Part shown: in pieces, positions 25,304 through 33,508 of the stretch | Layout: each line of letters starts with the position of its first letter | How positions within the stretch are numbered: the first letter of the stretch is position 1 | Assembly (NCBI GenBank): GCA_035294465.1 | Contig: DATGKW010000144.1 | Coordinates: 1 to 35,158, forward strand | DNA length: 35,158 nucleotides | Source of the DNA: Paraktedonobacter sp035294465 | Lineage (GTDB): Bacteria > Chloroflexota > Ktedonobacteria > Ktedonobacterales > Ktedonobacteraceae | Direction: 5' to 3' | Translations under genes and position numbers: made by a program | Notes under the pieces: model-generated | Database searches by the model: none | The model's input: the letters and a program-made list of their open reading frames with translations, nothing else | Told to the model about the DNA's origin: nothing

Positions 25304-28300
25304 ATGGCATCGAGAAATAAGGCACCGGCGAAAGGAAATCTATTCTCCGCCATAGTGATGCTGGCATTCTGGCAGGTAAGTCAGGTCTGGCGCTTGCTGG
25401 TAGCCTGTGGCGTGGGCATCCTCGTGGCAACCGTGCTGGTCTGTACGGTCCCGCTCTACTCACAGGTGGCCTTGAGTGCGGGCCTCCACGCGGCCTTGAA
25501 TGCTGCGTCTACCACTTCCTCTATCAATATCGTGGGCACACTGAACGGGACTTCTGATCCCAACGCCATTGACACCATCAGCCAGCAGATTGCGCAGACA
25601 ATGCAGAGCGATATCGCGGGTAACGTCGTTGCTACACAGCCACAATCTGTTGTTCAGATGGCTGCCACGCCGATTCTTTCGCCCAACTATAGCTCGCCCC
25701 AATTCCAGGCTCGCCTCGCTTCAGGCCAGACGCCGACAGAGGGATTCGCTTCCTTGCCGCAGATCCAGCTGGTAGGTCTGGATCAGGATCAACTCTCTTC
25801 CCATGTACACCTGCTACAAGGCAGGCTGCCACGCTCATCTCGCGGGGTCATCGAGGTTGCTCTGCTGCCATCGATTGCGCACTGCCTCTTTCTCTACACG
25901 CCAGCTTCCAGTCGATCTGCCGCTAGCAGATGCTTTTCGGTAAGCGTGGGCGATGAATTCACAATTATCTCGCCCTTTATCGCTATGAAGAGCGGCGCGG
26001 GCGGCGAACCACAGTTTGTTCGCTCGACTGCCATACTACGCGTCGTGGGCCTGTTTACCCCTATCAATGAAGTCGATCCTTTCTGGCATGGAAACACCTT
26101 CGGGACTACCACGTCGTCATCGGGATCTTCCCTCATCACCGGCTTAACAACCGCCGAGGCCCTGACATCTGCGCTCAGCCAGGCCGTGCAGAACGCGCAT
26201 AGCTATGTTGAGCTTAATTCGAGCGCGACACTTTCGTGGTACTATCCTCTCAAGGTCGCGCGCATCGATGCCACCAACCTCTCTTCGCTCACGAGCGAAC
26301 TCAGCAACTTCACGACGGATATTGGCAATATAGGTGGCGGGCGCTTTGGCCCGCTCGACGCGCAGTTTACGGCCAGCGCTCCAATAGATACGCTGTCAGA
26401 GTTCGGCAGTCGCGCCGCGCAGGCTCAGGCACCGATAGCTATGCTGCTCCTATTTCTGGTGGGCATGGTAGTACTGTTTATTAGCATCACTACTGAACTG
26501 CTGGTTGAGCGCCAGACCACTGCGATTGCGCTGCTACATAGTCGCGGGGCCAGCCGTCGCCAGGTGTTCGGCGCCTTTGCCACTCAAATGATCGCGCTGG
26601 GCCTGCTCGCTCTGGTTGCCGGTCCGCTGCTCGCCATCCCTTTGTCCGTCCTGCTCGCTCAGCATCTCTTCTCCTCTCTTGATACGAGCGCGGTAGCTCT
26701 CGTGACCGCTCAGCCGCTGGCATCTATCTGGAATATTCGCTGGTACGCGCTATTTGCTGTTGGCCTTTCTCTACTCTGCACACTGCTGACGCTACACCAG
26801 ACCACACGCCTCGATATGCTGGCTCTGCGCCGAGAAGCCAGCCGCCCTACACGCGCGCCCTTCTGGCAGCGCTTCTACCTGGACGCGCTTTGCCTGGTAC
26901 TGGCTCTGCTGGCCTACAGTTACGCGCTCTACAGCCTCAATACCGGCACGCTGGATCCCGCAACCGGCGCTCAGGTGCTCGCGCCGCTGGTCATGATGGC
27001 CTCGGCGCTCTTTTTGCTGGCAGGTCTGCTACTCCTCCTGCGCTTCTTTCCCCAGTTCATTCAGTTGATCGGGAAGCTAGCCGCGCGCCGCAGTGGCGCT
27101 GCCTCGATGATCGCCCTCTCGCAGATTGCCCGCACACCCAGGCAAGCAGTACGCACAATCCTGCTGCTCACGCTCACGACAGCCTTTGCAATTTTTTCGC
27201 TCGTCTTCTCCGCCTCGCAAGCTCAGCGCATCACCGATATGGTCAATTATCAGGTAGGAGCTGATTTCAGCGCCCAGCTTCCCGGCAACACGGCCCCAAC
27301 TCGCGGCCAGCCAGCAACCTCTTTTACTGTGGCCTCTCTCGCCACAGAAACAGCTTCGTATCAGGCAATCCCCGGCGTGCTTTCCGCGACGCTGGGCATG
27401 ATGGAACCGGCTCAAATTGGCAACACATCGCTGACTATCAAGGCTGTGGATGCCAGAACATTCGCGCGGACCGCTCTCTGGACCACGCAAGACTCAACAC
27501 AGCCGCTCAACGAACTCATGGCGCAGCTTATTGTTAGCCGTAAGCTGGCTCAGGATGAACAGGTTGTCCCGGCGATCGTGGATGCGGAAACCTGGAATAC
27601 GTTGCATTTGAGTCCGGGGCAACGGTTCACCCTCGGCCTGGCAACCATTGGCGCAGCCGGGGCGCAGATTCCTTTCCTGGCTCTGACCGAGGTCCGGCAT
27701 ATTCCGACAATGATCTCGAACGAAGGAGGAGATTTGAGTAGCCAGGGGGTGCTGGTGGACGATCAGAGCTTCTCCACGGTCTTCACGAAAGTAACCAACC
27801 AGCCACCATTAATCAACTATGTCTGGCTGCATACTCGCACCGATCAGAACTCACTTAACAGCGTGCGCGCAGCTCTGGCCCGGCGCATCCCGAACACGGG
27901 CAGCCTGACAATTCTTGATCGGCTGGCCTTTATTGCAACAGTGCAGCAAGATCCTCTGGTACACAATCTCGCAGGCGTCCTCGCTATCGGCGCACTTACC
28001 CCGCTGATTCTGGCCCTGCTGGGCAGTCTGCTTTTATCGTGGATGAGCGCGCGCGAGCGCCTGCTCAACTTCGCAGTCCTGCGCGCGCTGGGCAGCAGCC
28101 CCGGCCAGCTCATGGGCGTGCTCTCCTGGGAGCAAGGCGTTGTTTACGCACTCATGCTGACCCTGGGAGTCCTCTATGGCGTCCTGCTCTCCATTATGGC
28201 TCTTCCCTCTTTGATTCTGACCAGCATTGTCCTGCCAGGAGGCAGCAGCGCCTTTTCGTTCCAGAGCGACCTCCCAGCCATCCAGATTGTCATCCCCCCT

Positions 28301-28417
28301 CTGCTGATCCTGGTTCTCGCGCTGCTGCTCGCTGTTTGCGTCCTGGCTCTTGGGCTGATGGCACGAGTTGTCTCGCGTCCTTCGATCAGCCAGACGCTGC
28401 GCCTTAACGCCGATTAA
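25304..28417 (+). CDS. Large FtsX-type ABC permease, copy 2 (paralogue of copy 1)
   Basis: The 1037-residue protein aligns with the preceding gene product over its whole length and arose by tandem duplication. It shares LAFWQ, VLVCTVPLYSQVALSAGL, PFWQRFYLDALCLVLAL, ARTPRQAVRTILLLTLTTAFA, YQVGADFSAQL and SVRAALARRI. Both end in LRLNAD. It has the same membrane plan, with FtsX motifs TTAIALLHSRGASRRQVFGAF and LRALGSSPGQLMGVLSWEQG. An insert of about 17 residues (around 195-211, LYTPASSRSAASRC) interrupts the first external domain relative to copy 1. The start ATG 25304 has only a distant AGAGGT, so a later start near GTG/ATG at about 25354-25359 is possible. The gap to copy 1 is 36 bases. The two may form a heterodimer. 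Confidence 0.92.
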   Translation: MASRNKAPAKGNLFSAIVMLAFWQVSQVWRLLVACGVGILVATVLVCTVPLYSQVALSAGLHAALNAASTTSSINIVGTLNGTSDPNAIDTISQQIAQTMQSDIAGNVVATQPQSVVQMAATPILSPNYSSPQFQARLASGQTPTEGFASLPQIQLVGLDQDQLSSHVHLLQGRLPRSSRGVIEVALLPSIAHCLFLYTPASSRSAASRCFSVSVGDEFTIISPFIAMKSGAGGEPQFVRSTAILRVVGLFTPINEVDPFWHGNTFGTTTSSSGSSLITGLTTAEALTSALSQAVQNAHSYVELNSSATLSWYYPLKVARIDATNLSSLTSELSNFTTDIGNIGGGRFGPLDAQFTASAPIDTLSEFGSRAAQAQAPIAMLLLFLVGMVVLFISITTELLVERQTTAIALLHSRGASRRQVFGAFATQMIALGLLALVAGPLLAIPLSVLLAQHLFSSLDTSAVALVTAQPLASIWNIRWYALFAVGLSLLCTLLTLHQTTRLDMLALRREASRPTRAPFWQRFYLDALCLVLALLAYSYALYSLNTGTLDPATGAQVLAPLVMMASALFLLAGLLLLLRFFPQFIQLIGKLAARRSGAASMIALSQIARTPRQAVRTILLLTLTTAFAIFSLVFSASQAQRITDMVNYQVGADFSAQLPGNTAPTRGQPATSFTVASLATETASYQAIPGVLSATLGMMEPAQIGNTSLTIKAVDARTFARTALWTTQDSTQPLNELMAQLIVSRKLAQDEQVVPAIVDAETWNTLHLSPGQRFTLGLATIGAAGAQIPFLALTEVRHIPTMISNEGGDLSSQGVLVDDQSFSTVFTKVTNQPPLINYVWLHTRTDQNSLNSVRAALARRIPNTGSLTILDRLAFIATVQQDPLVHNLAGVLAIGALTPLILALLGSLLLSWMSARERLLNFAVLRALGSSPGQLMGVLSWEQGVVYALMLTLGVLYGVLLSIMALPSLILTSIVLPGGSSAFSFQSDLPAIQIVIPPLLILVLALLLAVCVLALGLMARVVSRPSISQTLRLNAD

Positions 28418-28689
28418 AGGCTACGCTCTTTCTAGTGAACACAAAAGACATCCCAGCCAGAAATTACCCATCAAGGCATGCCAGCCTGAGCATTCCCACG
28501 GAAATGGTCGCGGTTGTTTTCTCGTACACGTATTGCCTTGTCAACGGTAAATCGCGACTGACAGTAGACCATCTCTGGTTTGTCATGTGTAGCATGTTTT
28601 TCTTCTATTCTATTGTATAGCAACTTACTAGAGATACTTTGCGTCTTAATAGGTGCTAATCAAGCCAGATTATTACTAACAAAGTTCAT

Positions 28690-28718
28690 TTGATCTGTTA
28701 TTGATTTTATGTTATAAT
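28690..28718 (+). promoter_or_regulatory. Promoter of the caspase operon
   Basis: TTGATC, a 17-base spacer and a perfect TATAAT lie in AT-rich DNA. The predicted transcript starts near 28725 and has a leader of about 175 bases before the caspase gene. Confidence 0.75.
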
Positions 28719-28797
28719 TTAAACATTCATCATACTTGATGGAATTGAATCATTATCTATTTTTCACGATTTGTAATAGTATCTTTGGAGGTTGCAC

Positions 28798-28829
28798 ATG
28801 TGAAGCTTTTACCCATTTCTTCAATATAG
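28798..28829 (+). other. Possible start-stop element or nine-codon leader peptide
   Basis: A strong ribosome site GGAGG (28787-28791 region) precedes ATG at 28798, which is immediately followed by TGA. Shifted by two bases, GTG 28800 opens a nine-codon frame (MKLLPISSI) ending at TAG 28827-28829. Either would place ribosomes in the leader of the caspase operon and could restrain its expression. Confidence 0.35.
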
Positions 28830-28901
28830 AAAAGCCAGGGACCAGTGCTTCACCACTCAGTCATCATCGGTTGCAGACCGTTCACGAAGGAGAAATGCCA
28901 G

Positions 28902-29678
28902 GTGAAAATGCATTGCGTATTTATCGGGATTGATCTCTATAAAGATAAAAAGATCAATTCTCTTCGCTATGCTAAAGCTGACGCAGAGAAGTTTTATCAC
29001 CAGGTGATCGGCAGTCCGGTAGCTTGTGAGGCCCATATCCAGCTGCTTACGAATCAACAAGCAACGAAACAGAAAATACTCAAAGTTGTGGGAGAAACGC
29101 TGCCACGTAATGTAGCGAGAGATGATCCAGTGTTACTCTACTTTTCAGGCCATGGTTCACCCGAAACTTCCAATAGCCCAGATCGTGTCGCCAGATATCT
29201 TGTTACCTATGATACTGAGTATGAAAGTATATTTGCCACCGCTATAGATCTGGAGCGGGATTTAACCCGCTTGATCGAGCGTATACCATCTAACTTGATT
29301 GTGGTTCTTCTCGATACATGCTTTAGCGGTAGAGCCGGTGGGCGAACCTTTGAAGGCCCGAATGTAAGAGCCTCAAGAGCCTCCTGGAGAGAAAGCTTCA
29401 AACTAGCCGACCTGAAACTGGGAGAGGGACGTTTGCTCTTAGCAGCCTGCGATGATGATGAGGTGGCGTATGAGGATCCCACATTAAAGCAAGGTGTCTT
29501 TACTTACTATTTGCTGCAAGCCCTCACAGCTTCGCATACTTCAGAATCCTGGATTAGTCTGAATGCTTTATATGAAAAAACCTCACAAAATGTTCATGCC
29601 TTCACAATGGGACGACAAACCCCCATTATGAATGGTCGTATGAAGATGGCCTGCCTACCGTTGTTTAGAGAGTCGTAG
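28902..29678 (+). CDS. Caspase-like cysteine protease (peptidase C14 / metacaspase type)
   Basis: The 258-residue protein is a single caspase-fold domain. It opens with CVFIGIDLYKD and NSLRYAKADAEKFY, as in C14 peptidases. The catalytic His84 is in LLYFSGHGS and Cys140 in VVLLDTCFSG; LLLAACDDDEVAYED and GVFTYYLLQAL (about 198-208) complete the fold. No prodomain, membrane segment or secretion signal is present. The start is uncertain. AAGGAG at 28887-28892 is nine bases from GTG 28902, which I prefer; ATG 28908 is two codons downstream. Such enzymes in complex bacteria are tied to programmed death and anti-phage defence. It is followed after 16 bases by a THEP1-like NTPase and then a CHAT-STAND protein, so it may be the executioner of that unit. 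Target proteins are unknown. Confidence 0.92.
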   Translation: MKMHCVFIGIDLYKDKKINSLRYAKADAEKFYHQVIGSPVACEAHIQLLTNQQATKQKILKVVGETLPRNVARDDPVLLYFSGHGSPETSNSPDRVARYLVTYDTEYESIFATAIDLERDLTRLIERIPSNLIVVLLDTCFSGRAGGRTFEGPNVRASRASWRESFKLADLKLGEGRLLLAACDDDEVAYEDPTLKQGVFTYYLLQALTASHTSESWISLNALYEKTSQNVHAFTMGRQTPIMNGRMKMACLPLFRES

Positions 29679-29694
29679 GGAAAGGGGATACTGA

Positions 29695-30246
29695 ATGGGT
29701 CAGGGATATTTACTTACAGGCGAGGCACAGGTTGGAAAGACCACTGCTTTAAAGAAAGTCATCCAGGCGATTGGGCTGGAACACTGTGGGGGATTTTATA
29801 CAGAAGAAATACGCGCTCCAGGGAAAGACAGGACTGGCTTCCGGCTTGTCACTTTAGATGGGCAGGCAGGAATACTGGCCAGCGTCGAGTTCGAGAGCCC
29901 GATCAGAGTAGCAAAGTATGGCATCAACCTGGAAAGTTTAGAGTCGATCGGCGTTGCGGCTATTTACACTGCCCTGCAAACGAAACCGTTTGTGGTGATC
30001 GATGAAATTGGACCCATGCAACTCTTTTCGGATGCATTTAAGCAGGCCGTAATCGATGTACTGGGATCACCTCGAACACTTATAGGCACGATTGTCCTAC
30101 GGGCCTATCCATGGGTAGATGAACTCAAGCAACAGAACCGATTACAGATCTACAAGCTTACGCCATATAACCGTGAGGATATAGTCGAGAGGCTCGTGCT
30201 TCTGTTAAAATCGGAGCAAAGAACAAACCATGGCATCGACATCTGA
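29695..30246 (+). CDS. THEP1-like P-loop nucleoside triphosphatase
   Basis: The 183-residue protein matches the THEP1 family (NTPase_1) in length and motif order. Walker A is GEAQVGKTT (9-17), followed by CGGFYTEEIR (31-40) and TGFRLVTLDGQAGILA (47-62). Walker B is FVVIDEIGPMQL (99-110), and the end is typical (YKLTPYNREDIVERL). THEP1 enzymes hydrolyse several NTPs slowly and their cellular job is unclear. Here AAGGGG precedes the ATG, the caspase stop lies 16 bases upstream, and the gene's last 17 bases overlap the CHAT-STAND gene. Close linkage suggests a role inside the module, for example as a nucleotide-sensing or NTP-consuming part; this is inference. Confidence 0.88.
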   Translation: MGQGYLLTGEAQVGKTTALKKVIQAIGLEHCGGFYTEEIRAPGKDRTGFRLVTLDGQAGILASVEFESPIRVAKYGINLESLESIGVAAIYTALQTKPFVVIDEIGPMQLFSDAFKQAVIDVLGSPRTLIGTIVLRAYPWVDELKQQNRLQIYKLTPYNREDIVERLVLLLKSEQRTNHGIDI

Positions 30247-32977
30247 TAGACCAGTCATCTCGACAGTTGTCAACCCAATAGAAGCATGGGAGCAAGGGAC
30301 AAACAACATTCGCATTTTGCTCGTCATCAGTTCGCCCATCGACGAACCTGAGCGATTAGACTCGACTCGCGAAATCCAGGAAATGTATCAGCAACTTTCC
30401 TGGGCAAAAGTACCTGCTGCCTTAATTCGGCTGAACCCTCCTACCTGGAGATTTCTCCAAACAACGCTGCACGCACGTAGGTTTGATATTGTTCACTTTA
30501 TCGGGCATGCTAGAAAGAACGAAATTCAGATGGAGAAAGAGGATGGGAGTGCCGACTGGATCTCCTCTGAAAACCTGGCTTTCCTCTTTCGTAATACAGG
30601 CGTCAAACTGGTAGTCTTGAATAATTGCAATACTGAAAGCATCGGCGACGCTCTTGTATCAGCCAATATACCAGCAGTCATTGCCACCTCAAGAAAGCTT
30701 CGTTCTCATATTGCATCGCTTTTATCAGGCTCACTCTATTCAGCGTTAGCAAGCCATTATTCTTTAGAGGCTGCTGTAGAGCGCATTGAAAGAACTCTGA
30801 GGCAAGAAGGTTACGAGAACGAAAAAGCGCTGGTGACTGCTCTCGGACCCGGAGCCGACCAGGTATTACTGACTACCAACCTGGGGCCAGGAAACACGGA
30901 GTTTTTTCCCTGCAACCCACCAAATAATCTTCCTCCTCATTCACGAGAGAGATTTTTTGATCGAGTCTCCGATGTGCTGCATATACATAAACTGCTGGTG
31001 GCGTCTTCCTCCCCGTTCATAGGCGTGACGGGGTTAGCAGGAACAGGGAAATCGACACTGGCCATCGGTGCAGCCTGGCAATACAGCTGGCGTTTCCCCA
31101 GAGGCATTGCGTATGCTTCTCTACGCAAAATGAGACCTTTTAACCCGATATCTCTTCTGGCTCACCTGGAATGGGGCCTGGATGAAATTCCCAGTAATAA
31201 ACAGCAAAAAGTGGCCCTGTACGAGCTCGGACGCGGCCCAATTTTGATTTTAATCGATGATCTCGAAGAGGCAACGGCAGAAGAATGCAAGGAGATCATT
31301 GATCTGCTCGGCTCCTGGGATACGTCACTTGGCGGTCGAGCCATGCTTATTATGCGCTGGCAACGGCCCGAATTCGATAACCTCGTCCAATCCAACTGGA
31401 TCTCCGTTGGCGAATTTCCAGAATCGACGGCTCTTGATTTCCTCAGTCATCGACTCGGAGGGGTAGAGGCTGCCAGAACCAGGCTAGGGAAAAATCTCTT
31501 ACAGGTTCCTCAGCTCTGCTATTGCCATCCCAAGCTCCTTACTCTCACCGCTGCTGCCCTGCAACTCGGTATTCCCTGGAGAGAATTATCTCCTCAACTA
31601 AAGCGACTGATAGGGACACCTGTGGCGCAAATGGAGCAAATGCTTGAGATAACAATCAACCGCGTTCAGAATGAATCACCAATAGCAGGTCAATTTCTTG
31701 ATTGTTGGAGCGTCTTCGCCGAAGCCGCTACAGAGGAAGCCTGGAGATTTGTGTTATCCGGGAAAAAGGTGGCGCTCGATGACCAGATAAGACTGTTTCA
31801 GAACGATGCACTGGAAACGCTCCAGAGAGCTAATATCCTGCAGCGTTTTGAGCAGCAGTGCCGAATTCATCCTCTCGTGAGCGAATATTTAAAGAGCCAC
31901 CGCTGGGAAAAATTATCTCAAGAAAAGCGCTCCGAGTATCAACAGCGCCATCTCAATTTTTACTGTGAAGAGATAGCCTCCAGGGGTGCGGAGTATCCTA
32001 TTCTATCCGAGTGGGACAACGTCCTGCGCGCTCTCGGCAATGCCTCCAATGCCCAGAACTGGAAAGGGTTACTCGCTCTTTGCTCAGTCCTTGTGAACAG
32101 AAATACCTCCCCGCTGTTCCGCAAAAATTTGTGCAGTTATGCAAAGCAAACGCTCCATTTTGCGATCCAGGCCGCACAAAAATTGGCTGAACCCAAATGG
32201 CAGGCTATCTTCCTCTATGATCTGGGAATTAGTCAATATCGCATGGCAGAATATCGGGAAGCAGAAGCCTCTTTTGCCCAAAGTTTGAAAATCTCACAGC
32301 AAATAGAAGACGTGGAGCTGATCTTTGATACGACACTTGAGATCGGAAGGGTTTATTACCGCGTAGCCAGATACGAATTAGCAAGAGAGTATTTTGAGGA
32401 TGCACAAAGATTTGCTGAATCAAAAGGAGATCAAGAGAGAATCGCCAGTGTCCTACAAGAACTTGGGAGACTTGCCTATAGAGAAAAGCGGATTTCTACC
32501 GCAAAGCAACTGCTTGACAAAGCATTACATCTGCGAGAAAACCTCAACGATAAACTGGGTATTGCTCAAACACTCCATGAACTTGCGCGGGTATCTCACG
32601 AGATGGCCTTGCAGTCACAGGATAGAGAGCTTTTTAACGAGGCCAGACGTCTCTACCACAGGAGTCTTTTACTACGCAGAGAGATAGCCGACTATATCGG
32701 GCAGCAAGCGACAATTCATCAATTAGGATTGCTTGAATTTGATCAAGAAGCATATGAGAACGCGCGAAAGTATTATGACGAATGTATAGAGCTTTCCAAC
32801 GCTCTTAACGATCGATTCTGGATAGCCCATAATCATTTCCGCTACGCGCGTTTGCTCTGGAGATTGAACAAACGCGATGAGGCAATAAACATGGCTAAGC
32901 AATCATTGGAGCTGTGTACAGTCATCGGCATCAGTTTGAAAACCGAAGTTGAGGTCTGGCTAACATCTCCTTTTTGA
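30230..32977 (+). CDS. CHAT-STAND NTPase-TPR protein
   Basis: The 915-residue protein has three parts. Residues about 25-215 form a CHAT domain, a caspase-like peptidase, with FDIVHFIGHA (His93) and LVVLNNCNTES (Cys133). Residues about 240-560 form an NB-ARC/STAND-type NTPase: GVTGLAGTGKSTLA (265-278) is Walker A, PILILIDDLEEA (337-348) Walker B, and GGRAMLIMRW (368-377) a sensor-like strand; winged-helix sequence follows, with HPLVSEYL at 546-553. Residues about 650-905 are TPR repeats such as GRVYYRVARYELAREYFEDA, which would sense a ligand or partner. In STAND proteins ligand binding drives ATP-dependent oligomerisation, which here could switch on the CHAT protease and perhaps the caspase next door. 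The start overlaps the THEP1 gene by 17 bases and has only a distant GGAG, which suggests coupling. Confidence 0.9.
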   Translation: MASTSDRPVISTVVNPIEAWEQGTNNIRILLVISSPIDEPERLDSTREIQEMYQQLSWAKVPAALIRLNPPTWRFLQTTLHARRFDIVHFIGHARKNEIQMEKEDGSADWISSENLAFLFRNTGVKLVVLNNCNTESIGDALVSANIPAVIATSRKLRSHIASLLSGSLYSALASHYSLEAAVERIERTLRQEGYENEKALVTALGPGADQVLLTTNLGPGNTEFFPCNPPNNLPPHSRERFFDRVSDVLHIHKLLVASSSPFIGVTGLAGTGKSTLAIGAAWQYSWRFPRGIAYASLRKMRPFNPISLLAHLEWGLDEIPSNKQQKVALYELGRGPILILIDDLEEATAEECKEIIDLLGSWDTSLGGRAMLIMRWQRPEFDNLVQSNWISVGEFPESTALDFLSHRLGGVEAARTRLGKNLLQVPQLCYCHPKLLTLTAAALQLGIPWRELSPQLKRLIGTPVAQMEQMLEITINRVQNESPIAGQFLDCWSVFAEAATEEAWRFVLSGKKVALDDQIRLFQNDALETLQRANILQRFEQQCRIHPLVSEYLKSHRWEKLSQEKRSEYQQRHLNFYCEEIASRGAEYPILSEWDNVLRALGNASNAQNWKGLLALCSVLVNRNTSPLFRKNLCSYAKQTLHFAIQAAQKLAEPKWQAIFLYDLGISQYRMAEYREAEASFAQSLKISQQIEDVELIFDTTLEIGRVYYRVARYELAREYFEDAQRFAESKGDQERIASVLQELGRLAYREKRISTAKQLLDKALHLRENLNDKLGIAQTLHELARVSHEMALQSQDRELFNEARRLYHRSLLLRREIADYIGQQATIHQLGLLEFDQEAYENARKYYDECIELSNALNDRFWIAHNHFRYARLLWRLNKRDEAINMAKQSLELCTVIGISLKTEVEVWLTSPF

Positions 32978-33110
32978 GAGACAGAGGCCGCCTGTTGAGT
33001 TTTGTTTCATGGTTCATGCCTTTGTAAGGCGTGGAGCTAACCGGGGTAAGTGGGATGGCACAAGGCAAGGATATAGCCGGATTCATACAGGAAGAATGAG
33101 GAGCGACATT

Positions 33111-33350
33111 ATGCAAGACCGTGTATTCCAACGTAAACAGGCGAAAGCTAAGATATATGCCGCCGAACCTGAGCGGTTTAAATTGCTCTCTATGCGGCTA
33201 GAGATGAGATCGGAGCATGGTGTACGTCAGATCACATGCTCCAACGGTAACTGGCATTGTACTTGCGATTTCTTTCAGGAGCGAGGTATCTGTAGCCACA
33301 TTATGGCAGCACAGAAGATCCTGGAAACCAATCCTATCGGAAAGCTGTGA
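33111..33350 (+). CDS. Small SWIM zinc-finger protein
   Basis: The 79-residue protein contains a SWIM motif CxCx8CxH formed by Cys50, Cys52, Cys61 and His63 (WHCTCDFFQERGICSHI). It is preceded by a basic helical N-terminus (RVFQRKQAKAKIYAAEPERFKLL) and a short beta stretch. SWIM domains bind DNA or proteins. AGGAG stands seven bases before ATG 33111; the frame is open upstream to about 33009 without support. It lies 133 bases after the CHAT-STAND gene and 158 bases before the dCTP-deaminase-like gene. Whether it belongs to the same transcript is unknown. Confidence 0.85.
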   Translation: MQDRVFQRKQAKAKIYAAEPERFKLLSMRLEMRSEHGVRQITCSNGNWHCTCDFFQERGICSHIMAAQKILETNPIGKL

Positions 33351-33392
33351 GACATCACAAAAAGAAAATGTGGGGATGTTCTCGTTCATGCT

Positions 33393-33427
33393 CAGTTTTG
33401 GCTGGCTGCACGACAAGGCCAAAACTG
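33393..33427. repeat. Perfect 10-base inverted repeat before the dCTP-deaminase-like gene
   Basis: CAGTTTTGGC (33393-33402) and GCCAAAACTG (33418-33427) enclose a 15-base loop. No T-run follows, so it is not an evident terminator. It lies between the SWIM and dCTP-deaminase-like genes and could be a protein site or leader hairpin. Confidence 0.5.
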
Positions 33428-33508
33428 GCTCTCTCTACACATTTCCCTTTCGCTGGATTTTACAGCAGCATTGCTCTCTGCACTCGCCTGATCGACTCGG
33501 AGGTACCA

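Larger units (their letters stand above)
28418..28901 (+). other. Intergenic region with base-composition change
   Basis: About 480 bases separate the FtsX pair from the caspase gene. The sequence turns AT-rich after about 28540. No terminator hairpin with a T-run is visible after the FtsX stop. The region holds the promoter at 28690-28718 and a long leader with a short upstream frame, listed separately. A 65-codon frame opening near 28736 has no ribosome site of its own and is probably chance. Confidence 0.7.

Noticed and set aside
28736..28933. 65-codon plus-strand frame in the caspase leader
   Set aside because: It has no ribosome site at its start, overlaps the caspase start in another frame and shows no motif. 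The short GGAGG-linked frame inside the leader is the better candidate.
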